64,000 nucleotides of DNA from the NCBI GenBank assembly GCA_001414485.1, contig LLEY01000028.1:434001-498000 (forward strand), read 5' to 3'. The notes beneath the pieces were generated by a model. The model ran no database searches. It was not told where the DNA came from and worked only from the letters and a program-made list of their open reading frames with translations. The DNA comes from Calycina herbarum (Eukaryota; Ascomycota; Leotiomycetes; Helotiales; Pezizellaceae). The translations under genes were made by a program, and so were the position numbers. Below, piece after piece: positions 22,824 through 32,450 of the stretch; position 1 is the first letter of the stretch, and the number at the start of each line of letters is the position of its first letter.

Positions 22824-25578
22824 TCAGATTTCGTTCATCTTACAATTATGTACGCCTGCCATGAAATGTGCGCTGCAGTCTTCCTTGTTCAGATGATCCG
22901 TCATCCCGTTGGGGGCTTTGCATCCCACTTGGCTGGCGGAAATCTGGGCAGAAAGTTGTAGTCTAACGTCGATCATTGTGTACGCTTGCTTGATCGGCTC
23001 TGCATTTTTGGGCAAGGGCTGATCTTGCGCGCAAAATTTTGCAACCGCATCCTTTGCCTGCTGTACCGTAAATTGTGTGTTGGCCGAATGTTCGGTGCAT
23101 ACTTGTGAAATTTCGGGTTTGGCATTGGCTGGCAATGGATCTTTGAAAGCGGATCCTGGTGGGGGCAATACTTCGTAGGAGAAAGTACCACAGCCAGTAT
23201 CGAATCTGGTTTGGATAGCCATCACATTCTGTTCTGAAGCAGCGTGGCCGCACACACTCTGGGAGATGTTATAGAATGCGTTGTTACAGTCCGTGACTTG
23301 ACAGGTTGCATCGTGTCCAGTCCAAGCAAGAGAAAATGTATATCCAGCATATATATCAGCATTTGGCGGTGGAGTCCGTCCAGAAACGACTGCTTTTGCT
23401 TTTGATTTGATTGGAATAGAGTTCCCTTTGTTGTCAACGATCTGAGCAAATGGGTCGTTCTTGTTTTTTCCGTTGATGGTGTCGCAAAATGATTTATACA
23501 CGGTTTTGGAAAACACGTTCCAAGGGACACTAGATTCTTTCATTGTATCGCATTCGGGTTTCGAAGTTGGAGGTTGCGGTTGTGGTGTTGGTGCTGGTGT
23601 TGCTACAGGGGACATAATACTAGCCCTGATTTCACGTATATGGGCTCCATGCCTTCTTCCGGCTGCTCGGTCTCGCTTGTATGGAGGAGTGTTCACTACC
23701 TCTGGGATGCAGGGGCAACCAATATAATCATTGTCGTCTTCTGGGTCCTATTCGAAATTAGATGACTATTCGTTGCAAAGGGTGTGGGGGATTCTTTACC
23801 CCTTTGCACTTATTGTCGTAAGTAGCGCCCCCACAATCCTCACAGAAGAAATAGTTCTTCGTTATGTCTGAACACTTTTCTTCTTTGCAGTTGCAATCCT
23901 TGTGCTGACCTACTGTACACTTTCCATCTTTCCCTTGGCAATCATCTTTCGTACATATAGGTTGGTTTTCACTTTTGTCTTCTGGGCATGTTGTCTCTTT
24001 GAATTTGCCTAAATCATTGTTAAGACCCAGTGTGAGTATAAAGTTGACTCAGAAACTTACATTCTACATCAGAGCCTGCAGTACACATGCTACTTTTGCC
24101 ATTGCACTCTGTGCATTGGTGTTCGGAATTGGGGCATGTTTTGTTCTCATCGTGCTCTTTCGCATTCTCCGGTACCATGATGTTTACAAGTGCGGCCGCC
24201 GATCCAGCAGAATCTCCACATTTTCTTAACAATATACTATAATGTGTAATAGGAGTTTTACTTGCCTGCTAAGACCGATACTACACTCCCAGCCAGGACA
24301 ACAGTGATAACAATTTCTTGTGGTTGTGGTGTTGCTGAGGGCGCTGGTGACATGTAAGTTATTTTTAGCAGTGCAGCAAAGTTCGCACGACGCTGTTTGA
24401 GATTCTTGCGACGTTGTGGGTACCCATATCCTACACATGGGCAGCCTTTGAATTGATTGTCGTTTTCCGGTTCCTTACACAAATTAGCAATATAACTCCT
24501 TTATAAGGGATGGACACTTACCCTTATGCGTTTGTTCTCGAGGGTTGCACCTCCGCATTCATCACACCGTAAAGTCTCTTTATCTGGATCAGGACATTCT
24601 TCCGCCAATTGATCTGTTTTCAGACTATCGTTTTTTATTTCTTCCACGGTATCTTCACTACCTTCTCCATTTTCAGTTACTGATTCCGATGCAGGGGGTT
24701 TCGCTTGGGTGGTTGACGATGGCACTGGTGCAGTCAAATAATAAGGGCTCTCTTGTGCTACTTCCCATCGCTTAGCAGCTGCTCGAGCCAACTTAGCTAG
24801 GTCGTTACGACGAGATGGGTGTGAACATTGGTCGAGGTCAGATACTTGTTGACAAGGACATCCTTTGGATTCGTTTTCGTATTCTGAATCCTGTCGAGTT
24901 ATTAGTAATTGTAAAGTACTCGAAGTCAATCGAAATTACCCCCTTGCATGTACTCTTCTTGCCAGCTGACTCGGCTCCACCACAATCTTCGCAGTAAAGA
25001 TTATATTTCCATGGATTTGGACACTCCTCATTTCTGCAATTGCAATCCTTGTATGGACCAGTAGTATATTTTTCTTCTTCTTCTCCTTCGCAGTCCATAT
25101 CAGCACAGAGCAGCTGGTCTTCAATACCTTCTGCGGGGCAAGTGACCTCATTAGAGCTATCTAAAGGGGATTAAAACTGGACTCTAGAAGCCACCAATTT
25201 GAAGAAGCTTACCTCTGGTCGCAGAGCCTCCAGTAAGAAAAGGTTGTTTGCCCTCAGATTCTGTGAATTTATTTTCCCGATTTCGCATGTGTCCCCTTCG
25301 GCGATGTCTCCTTCACTCTCCGGTATCGCAAGCATTTCAAATGCTCCGACATGATCTGAAAAATTGTTAGGGATAAAGAAGCATGGTGAGTTTGTATGTA
25401 ACTGATAAGGGCCATGTAATTTCCAGATTTGGCCTACTGTCGTTGATGAATGTTGGCAAAACATGAGGTCTTTTGAGATCAGTGGACAGCTTAGCGAGCC
25501 GGAATGGAGGCGCCTGCCGGGTGATGATGCAACACTTTCTTGAGCTGCGAGCACGATAAAGAGGATTTTGAAATACAT
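22824..25578 (-). CDS. Modular cysteine-rich secreted protein with chitinase-type C-terminal domain
   Basis: My model has seven exons: 25578-25213, 25146-24940, 24890-24522, 24473-24262, 24224-24061, 24008-23800 and 23747-22824. All phases agree and give 816 residues. It opens with a signal peptide (YFKILFIVLAAQESVA). Cys-rich modules follow, each with a C-E/D-x-C-GGA motif (CEDCGGAES, CDECGGATL, CEDCGGATY) and a G-C-P-C motif (NESKGCPC, NQFKGCPC, NDYIGCPC). After a Pro/Thr/Gln linker, the last 270 residues form a Cys-rich domain (SVPWNVFSKTVYKSFCD, then CGHAASEQNVMA). From memory, this arrangement follows the GH18 domain in killer-toxin-like class V chitinases, but no GH18 domain is present here. 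The acceptor at 25146 is a weak GAG and the intron at 24225-24261 is only 37 bp; treat both as uncertain. Confidence 0.75.
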
Positions 25579-26162
25579 TACGAGAATCAAGTGAGTGATT
25601 TTGAGTAGTAGTTTCTTTCTAGGGGCCTATTTGTGTAATTTTTGATGTAGACGACGACTGGCTGAGGTCTATGGAAACAGCAAAAGTTCAAGTTCAGAAA
25701 GAAGCCAAATGGGATATCTTCTACACATGAAGGCCGTTAGAAAAGGTTTTCAGGAACTAAATATGAAGACCTAAGCCCTTGTATATAGGTGGGAAATATA
25801 TGCTTTTGTCTCACGTGATCATGAATTGCTGGTACTGTTGGGGCGATAATTCGTGCCTCCATAGCTAGCTTCTCCTCTTTTACATCACACACACAATACA
25901 ACCAATTGACCATCCATCCCTTCTATCCCGGGCACTCTTATACAGTGCATTTGCAACCCAGCTTGTTCTTGAAGAATAAGTCATACCCACAACTGTGTCC
26001 ATGAAAGGAAAGTTGGAAGTATACATTGTTTCGTACACTGATTTGATACAATAGTTCTTGGACTTCTCAAGGATCTTCTGTATCTATTGTGCTATCTTCA
26101 CTATGTAGTAAAACATGGCTGTTCCACAAACATAGAGTGGGCTATATTCAAAGACCCATTCA
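25579..26162. other. Intergenic region
   Basis: Upstream region of the cysteine-rich gene and 3' flank of the methyltransferase gene. No other gene is visible. Confidence 0.5.
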
Positions 26163-27014
26163 TCAATCACGGTTCGGCTTCCTACCCACAGCAAGAGCAG
26201 CCGACAGTGGAATATTAGTTCCCTTGTCAAAACTCTCATTCAACAACCTCTCCATCTCAATTCTGACCCTTCCTAACTCTCCTTTAAAACTTGCTCGTCG
26301 TTGCACAGTCATTGGATTTCTACTCTCAAAGAAGAACTTCAGGAAACCCTCTGTCCCAACGTTAAAACCCAAATGCAGAACCTCAGATTTAACATCAAAA
26401 AACCCCGCACTTCTCAGCCCCTTTTCCAAATCAGTTCGTCCGGACCAAGCTCTTGGTGGCAGGCTCGCTGGACTAATATAGTCCGGGTCCACGGCCTTCG
26501 CGGCTTCATTCCAAATGACATGCGGCCCGCAATTCTCATCAAAATCCCAAATCGCAATCGCAATTACTCCATCTTGTTTCAGGAGACGGGCCCATTGCGC
26601 GAGAGTTCCCTCACAAGCGGGGTCTGGTAAGACTTGAATTGCCATCGTACTAAAGACGTGAGAGAATTTTCCTTCCGACGCTTGACCGCCGATAGGAGAT
26701 GCCATGTCGACCACCTGGGTCGTGATTTTCCCGTTTTGGTTCTTATCAAGGGAGATGAGGGTCTCCAGCATATCGGGTGAGATATCGGTGCCGAGAATTG
26801 GGATTGTGGGATATGAGGCTGCGAGTAGGTGAGTGAGTGAACCTGTACCGGCGCCGAGGTCGATGGCGTGGGAATCAGGAGCAGAAAGGGGTGAGAGTTC
26901 GTTGACCATTTTTATGAGGCGGATGGCGCCGATGCGGGAGCTGTGGACAACGGCATCGTTGTATTGTGCTGCTGCATTATTCCATATTTCTGGGTCAGTC
27001 CATTTGGGTGGCAT
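26163..27014 (-). CDS. SAM-dependent methyltransferase (class I)
   Basis: An intact 283-residue single-exon protein with a Rossmann-type methyltransferase fold. AIDLGAGTGS (about 50-59) is motif I, the SAM-binding glycine loop; GTDISPDML (75-83) places the acidic residue that contacts the ribose. VFSTMAIQVLPDP and RLLKQDGVIAIAIWDFDE correspond to later motifs of the UbiE/Methyltransf_11-type family. The N-terminal WTDPEIWNNAAAQYND is typical of small fungal methyltransferases. No signal peptide or membrane segment is seen, so it should be cytosolic. The substrate is unknown. It points the same way as the small peptide gene 330 bp upstream and lies near the UstYa and MFS genes, which suggests secondary metabolism by inference only. 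Confidence 0.85.
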   Translation of the reverse strand: MPPKWTDPEIWNNAAAQYNDAVVHSSRIGAIRLIKMVNELSPLSAPDSHAIDLGAGTGSLTHLLAASYPTIPILGTDISPDMLETLISLDKNQNGKITTQVVDMASPIGGQASEGKFSHVFSTMAIQVLPDPACEGTLAQWARLLKQDGVIAIAIWDFDENCGPHVIWNEAAKAVDPDYISPASLPPRAWSGRTDLEKGLRSAGFFDVKSEVLHLGFNVGTEGFLKFFFESRNPMTVQRRASFKGELGRVRIEMERLLNESFDKGTNIPLSAALAVGRKPNRD

Positions 27015-27344
27015 GATTATTGTGGGTGAGTAATGGAAAATTGAAGAATTTATAAGAGGTACTGAGAATGGAGTACATAGGAGGTCTTACTTGTATTGAA
27101 GGTAGAACTGTGCCGTATAGCCTTATCACGGGATATCTAACCAGCCGATCAGCTGTCATACTTAAACTGATGTGACATCACTGCAGTGGTGTCCCTGGTC
27201 TAAGCGAGTCCAAAATCAATTGTTTTTCATTATTTCTATTTTATATTTCTAGCATGAACGATTTGTCAATCAATTCCAATCGATAAAAGCTGACAGGAGG
27301 AACGCTCAAACTAATGGATAGCATCTTTTATTCTCTAAATCATC

Positions 27345-27516
27345 TCAATCCCATGAGAGTCCACCTTGCGTAGTTTCCCTCGAGACCGCATCTGCAAACT
27401 CGTTAGTTTGAGGGCGTCTTGTGCGGAAGAGTGTTCTCACCTGGCATGACGGGAATAGCCAGAGAATGTGCAATGCCGGTTATGGCGAGGAGAGAAACAA
27501 TGGCTCTGAATTGCAT
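27345..27516 (-). CDS. Small secreted peptide, 40 residues
   Basis: Two exons (27516-27441 and 27391-27345) are joined by a 49-bp GT-AG intron (GTGAGA...TTGCAG). Together they encode 40 residues and a TGA stop. The first 20 or so residues (MQFRAIVSLLAITGIAHSLA) look like a clear secretion signal. The predicted mature part is about 20 residues, ending TTQGGLSWD. It contains no cysteine and no KR/KK processing site or repeats. The gene is too short for ordinary ORF screening; the signal peptide together with a consensus intron is the main support. The UstYa gene starts 531 bp away on the opposite strand. It could be a peptide pheromone-like or RiPP-type precursor, a small effector, or a fortuitous frame. 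Confidence 0.55.
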
Positions 27517-28047
27517 ATTAGCGTGAGTTCGGATCGGTGGTTTTTGGGTTTGGCAAGATTTAGCTTTTGTTTAATATCGTTGAATTGAAGGAGCTGTTTG
27601 GTCGATGTGCTAACTCCCATAGCCGATGGGAATTGCTATCATATATACCCAGCAACGAAACCTCTCAAATCAAGGGCTACCGGCAAATCAGAAGTATTAC
27701 CAGGTACAATCGCAGTAACCTGCATTATCTCTGCATCTCGATCGTCTCTTTCCCTCTCGTCAGCATTCCCACTAGCCTCTCATACACGTCTATGAATTGT
27801 CACAATGAGGGGGGCCTTTACGCGGTACTATATTGCCGGTCCGTTCTTTGGTTATGTGATTGTCGCTCATCCTGAACCCATTACAAGGTGTTCCCCGCTT
27901 CGCTCAATCACTCTGGGATCCAAACAATTCCCAAAGATTTCTCTCCCTCAAAACTCCCATTACCTCTTCCAACTAAGCTTTTGTTAGGATCATCAAACTC
28001 CGAGTATTGCGTATCTCAAAAAGCTATCTTCCATTTTTCAGTTCATC
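27517..28047. promoter_or_regulatory. Divergent intergenic region shared by peptide and UstYa genes
   Basis: The 531 bp between two divergent starts should contain both promoters. It holds only short frames with no recognisable product. A TATATA-like run is present near 27641, but no specific factor site can be assigned. Confidence 0.45.
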
Positions 28048-29038
28048 ATGAGTTCCTTCAGTAGTGACGACGAAGACCGTGCACCATTATTGAATGAGAA
28101 CGAAAAGGAAAGCGATAAATCTGTCAACAACACCACTCCCCAATCCAGAGACTACAAGTGGTTCATTCCAAGTATCGCATTAATCTCTATTGTGGTACAC
28201 GCAGCTCTCTTAGTACTATGGGCGGGCCCCAAGAACTTAACAGAGTGGAACTCTGAAGGTTCTTCGAAGTCCTGGAATCTGTATAGTATGAAGTTCCTCT
28301 TCATTACTGTCAACCGAGAAGCTAACCATTCCCCCCCAGCCCCTTTTCGCGAGGTCATTGATACAAAGGTGGAAATATGGCCAGAGGATGCATGGGATAA
28401 CAGTATATATACCGGCCGGCCATCGAAAAAGATCGACGAAGCATGGAACAGACTGCAAGCAGGTATGTAGTCTAAGCCTATGTCAAATGCGTAGTAGTTT
28501 GTTGACTTTGTGCTTTCAGTCGAAGGCATTAGCGTTTCTCCCGAAGAGGTGGCACACCTTAATTTGACAAGCAGCATCAAATTGAAAAACGGAGATCAGG
28601 CGGTTGTCGTGGGATACTTTCACAACCTACACTGTATTGTGGGTTTATGCGTGTCAAATATAACAGCGTCTGTTTTGCTAATGCTTGTCAGCGATACCTG
28701 TACCAAGGCCTTCATCCGGAGACCTATCCTCGCGACGACGACGACGAGTCACATTCTGGGCTTCATCACTCATGTTAGTATCATTATACTTTCGCAGATT
28801 TGCCTTTTAAAATTTGCCAGATCATTGCCTCGAAGTTCTCCGAAGATCTGTCCTTTGCCAGCCTGACCTTACCTTGCACTCTATTCATTGGCAAGACGAG
28901 CAGAAGTTAGGCATGACTTTAGAGCCCGAGTCGACACGCGAATGCGTAAATTTTGAGGCTGTGTACAACTTTTCGATGACTCGGAGATTCAAGCGCGATA
29001 TGATTATTGATGTGGAGAATTCTGTGTATGATAAATAG
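28048..29038 (+). CDS. UstYa-family protein (DUF3328)
   Basis: Exons 28048-28462, 28520-28638, 28692-28773 and 28821-29038 join in phase to 277 residues; introns are 57, 53 and 47 bp. The N-terminus is acidic and polar, followed by one membrane segment at about 38-58 (FIPSIALISIVVHAALLVLW). Both family HxxHC motifs are present: HNLHC (173-177) and HSYHC (204-208), the second created by splicing across the last intron. UstYa-type proteins catalyse oxidative cyclisation or other oxidations in fungal RiPP pathways (ustiloxin, asperipin) and in cyclochlorotine biosynthesis. The gene is divergent to the small secreted peptide gene and precedes an MFS transporter on the same strand. Intact motifs suggest that it is functional. 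Confidence 0.9.
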
Positions 29039-30057
29039 GCAGTGATGTCTTTTTGAATAAATTAGCGATCGAAGGAGAGGGTTTAGTCTATTGATTTCTC
29101 GCATTATTTACTAATTGCTACGATTTTTGCTTGTTTTTGACACTTACACCTCCGCTTTTCGCGTCTTCTAAATTGACGATGTAAATTACTGTATTTTTGC
29201 TCAACAAATACCAGCAGCGAATTCCCAGTCCACGAATCGAAGGAAAAGAAGATCGTCATCGGCCGTCCTCGGCTCGGTTCACACGAATGTTGGATCGGTT
29301 GCCCTTCACCAGGGTTCAATTGGACGAATACATCATCCTAATGTCATATAAATCCTTATATTTTACTATCGCACCGCGCATCATTTTATGGCCTACCTAT
29401 CGATCATCCTTTACACAAGCGTTACCGACGTATAGAAGACCCTTTCCATACTTTAACACATCAAGTGTGCGCGGTGATACTTCCAACTGCAGAAAAGATG
29501 CGTTGGCTGATTAAAAAAACTGTGCCATCGATATGCATTCCCATCTTTCATCCTGTCACCTCCCCTTCCTAAAGCAGGACCGAGCAAGTGATGGGGTGTT
29601 TGTATTTACCCCTGAACTTAGGGCACCAACTGTAGATCTCATGCATGTCGTTGTTTCCGGACAAGGATATTTCTCTGAAGATTGGACATAAAATGCATTA
29701 CCTAGCTGTATATTCGTACCAACGATGCAAAAAGTAACCAGGGCTATGTTGGATTCGAGCTCACATCTTTGCATCGAAAGGGTTTGGGGCTCCCTTTACG
29801 AGAACTTTGCCGGCCCAAGGGCAACGATTATCCTTGGGCGTGTGATAAGCTTCCTGCCTACACGATCTCTACACTTCCACCTATCAAACTTCTCCGTCAA
29901 ATGTGTTCCGTTAACTGGGGTATAATTTTGCCTATGCAGAGCCTTGCGCCATCTTCCGTCTTTCTTCCATCTCCTCCGCACCTATCTTTCAAAATGTGTC
30001 TGGTGTCCTCCACCTAATGCCACCAGAACATATTCGATCTCGCTTCATCTGGGCGCG
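29039..30057. other. Intergenic, upstream of MFS gene
   Basis: Only short frames on either strand are present. I looked for further signal-peptide or UstYa-like frames and saw none. Confidence 0.5.
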
Positions 30058-31602
30058 ATGACTAATTTGGGTGAACAACAAATGCCGATTGAAGAGAAAG
30101 ATATCGAGACAAATCTACCTCAAGTTGAAGAAATCCCTTCTTCCAGTGAACTATCAGAAGATGATAAACGAAACCAGTTGGAAAGTCTTGAGAATCCTCT
30201 CAATTGGACCTCAAGACGAAAGTGGAGTATCATAATACTCATCTCCGCCATTACCTTTGTTTTGTAAGTTTTGGACTTTGAATGTAAATCTTCAAACTAA
30301 TTTACAAGCAGCTCCTCATCCTCCTCAGTATTCGCACCTGCTCTGCCTCAATTCCTCGAAGAATTTCACTCAAACAGCAACACTCTCGCAGTGTTCACAA
30401 TTTCAGAATACGCAGCAGGCTATATTCTCGGGCCCCTAGTCATAGCTCCCCTCAGCGAACTTTACGGCCGCCTCCCAGTCGTACATGCCACCAACTGTCT
30501 CTTCCTTATTTTCAACATCGCATGTGCAGTGAGCACCAGCATCCCGATGTTCATAATTTTCCGCTTCGGACAAGCTATGTATGTATGCGGCGGAGGAACA
30601 TTGGGTCCTGGATTCATCGCTGATCTGATGCCCGTTGAAAAAAGGGGGCTCGCTATGACAATTTTCGCAGTAGATCCTACCGTGGGACCCTCGCTTAGTC
30701 CTACGATAGGGGGGATACTTTCAGAGAAAGTGGGGTGGAGATGGGTGTTTTGGTTTATCTCCATCCTAACTTCTGTTCTTACAATTTCAACGTTCTTTGT
30801 TCTGAAAGAAACATATACTCCCGTGCTTCTTGCAAAGAAGCAGGCCAAAGCAAATACAGCTTTGGGCAACACGCCGACCAAAACTCCCACTTCAGCAATC
30901 CGTGCCGCGGTTATTAGGCTTTTGAAGTTACTCACTCGCTCACAGGTAATGCTAATTCTGGCATTACAAAGTTCAATAGCTCTAAGCTACCTCAACTTAA
31001 TCCTCTCAACCTTCTCTCTGACCTTCCAAAAAGAATACCACTTCTCAACCTGGTCCTCAGGATTCACACTTTTTGGCCTTGGTCTAGGATTCATCATCGG
31101 TCAAATAGCCGTAGGAGCCTTCTCGGATCGTTACCTACTCTACAAAAAATCCCAACGAGTCCGAGTTAACCCAAACAAGCAAGACTCCAAAACACTTCCA
31201 GAAGATCGACTACCCCCCTTAATTCTAGGTTCGCTCCTCATTCCTCTCGGCTTTTTCTGGGTAGGCTGGTCAATTGAAACGCACACCCATTGGATCGTAC
31301 CGATTATTGGAAGTGTGTGGGTTAGCATTGGGGCTATGTTTGTTTTCTTGCCGGTTAGTATGTACCTTGTTGATTGTTATACGAAGTATGCTGTTAGTGC
31401 TACAGCGGGAAATCTTGTAGTGAGAAGTATTATTAGTGCTGCTTTGCCATTGGTGGCCGAACCCCTTTATCAGAAGGTGGGGTATGGATGGGGAGATAGC
31501 GTGTTTGCTTTTGTAGCGTTGAGTTTTCTTCCAGTGCCTTTTTTACTTGTGCGGTATGGGGGATGGTTGGGGATGCATCCCAGATTTCAAGCTGAACTTT
31601 AG
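30058..31602 (+). CDS. MFS transporter, DHA1-type drug:H+ antiporter
   Basis: Exons 30058-30263 and 30312-31602 give 498 residues; the 48-bp intron splits a Phe codon. After an acidic N-terminal tail (about 60 residues, with NPLNW before the first helix, typical of fungal DHA1 proteins) come about 12 hydrophobic segments. APLSELYGRLPV is the loop 2-3 motif A. GGGTLGPGFIADLMPVEKRG and DPTVGPSLSPTIGG (motif C-like, helix 5) place it among DHA1 exporters (Tpo/Flr type). The central loop carries the KKSQRVRVNPNKQ basic stretch. Such transporters often export the product of neighbouring metabolite genes. Its position after UstYa on the same strand fits that role, but the substrate is unknown. Confidence 0.9.
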
Positions 31603-31629
31603 GGGGTTTAAATGAGATGCGATTTTCTA

Positions 31630-32450
31630 AGACCCTGTTTAGGAGTTGACTTCTTTCAGAAAAATGTTTTGGTTTTCCCAGCCTTGTTTGCCAGCCTGGC
31701 CTTCCTAAAGTGGCCTTCCCGCTCCTTCCTCAATTTAGACGTTTTCCGTCCTTTTCATATCCTCTCTTTTTAGCAATCCCAGCCACTCCTATCCTACAGT
31801 ACAAGCTGTGAGGGTTGGAACCCATGATAGAGGCTCGGGCCATGCCCTCGCTAAGCACTGACCAAAGTCCCCGCTCAGCACTGGCCATTACCCCACTGCC
31901 AAGCAAGTCTCTTCTATTCTATACTTTTCTATTCTTTTGACATCATATGTCTCTTGGAATCTTCCAGAAGCTCTTCCTCTCTCTGTATATATAGAGGAAG
32001 AGCTTACATGTATGTAGTCTTCACGCACTTCTTAATTGAATATTTGAAACCACACCTTTGAGTTGTTCGAGGTCTGGCCTCTCACACAAGCTTTCCTTTC
32101 CTTGCCAAATAGAGACGCTAGGATGGGAAGGACAAGGCGTAGTATATAGCGCGACAGGGGCTAGTCAATCTTGCTTACGGGAAACCACCTTCGAGAGCAT
32201 GAAAAGTGATATAAAAACAGGGCCCTACGAGTAGCCTTCCTACTCCAACCCTAGTCTAGCCTCCTTTTCATCTTTTGCTAACCACTCCAATCCTATTAGA
32301 GACAGGTATCCTACCTGATTCAGCCTAGCCTCCATATCATCTTGCCTGAGCCTAGCCTATCCTGGTAGGCCTAGCTAGCCTTCCTGAGCCAGTGCTCCAG
32401 GCTAGTCAAGGATGGGAAAGCCAAAACACTGCTTCTTTCTCTGGCGCCAA
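31630..32450. repeat. Degenerate MITE-like inverted-repeat element carrying a solo LTR
   Basis: The left part (about 31660-31700, AATGTTTTGGTTTTCCCAGC) is matched in inverted orientation by about 32405-32440 (complement of GTGTTTTGGCTTTCCCATCC), an imperfect repeat of roughly 40 bp. The interior has no coding capacity. A solo LTR (31807-32086) was inserted later. The right terminus appears eroded, so the outer borders are approximate. Confidence 0.45.
31807..32086. mobile_element. Solo LTR, second copy (280 bp)
   Basis: It starts TGTGAGGG, ends CTCACA, and has the 5-bp duplication CAAGC on each side (31802-31806, 32087-32091). It is highly similar to 5900-6169, with about 10 extra bp (a CTTTTCTATT duplication near 31921-31935) and C/G where the nested copy has T/A. 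It is therefore the better-preserved member of the family. Confidence 0.9.

Noticed and set aside
22824..25578. Annotating this gene as a chitinase
   Set aside because: Only the C-terminal accessory regions resemble killer-toxin-like chitinases; there is no GH18 catalytic motif anywhere in the exons.
27567..27875. A 102-codon plus-strand frame upstream of UstYa
   Set aside because: It lies in the divergent promoter region, overlaps other frames and shows no signal peptide or domain.
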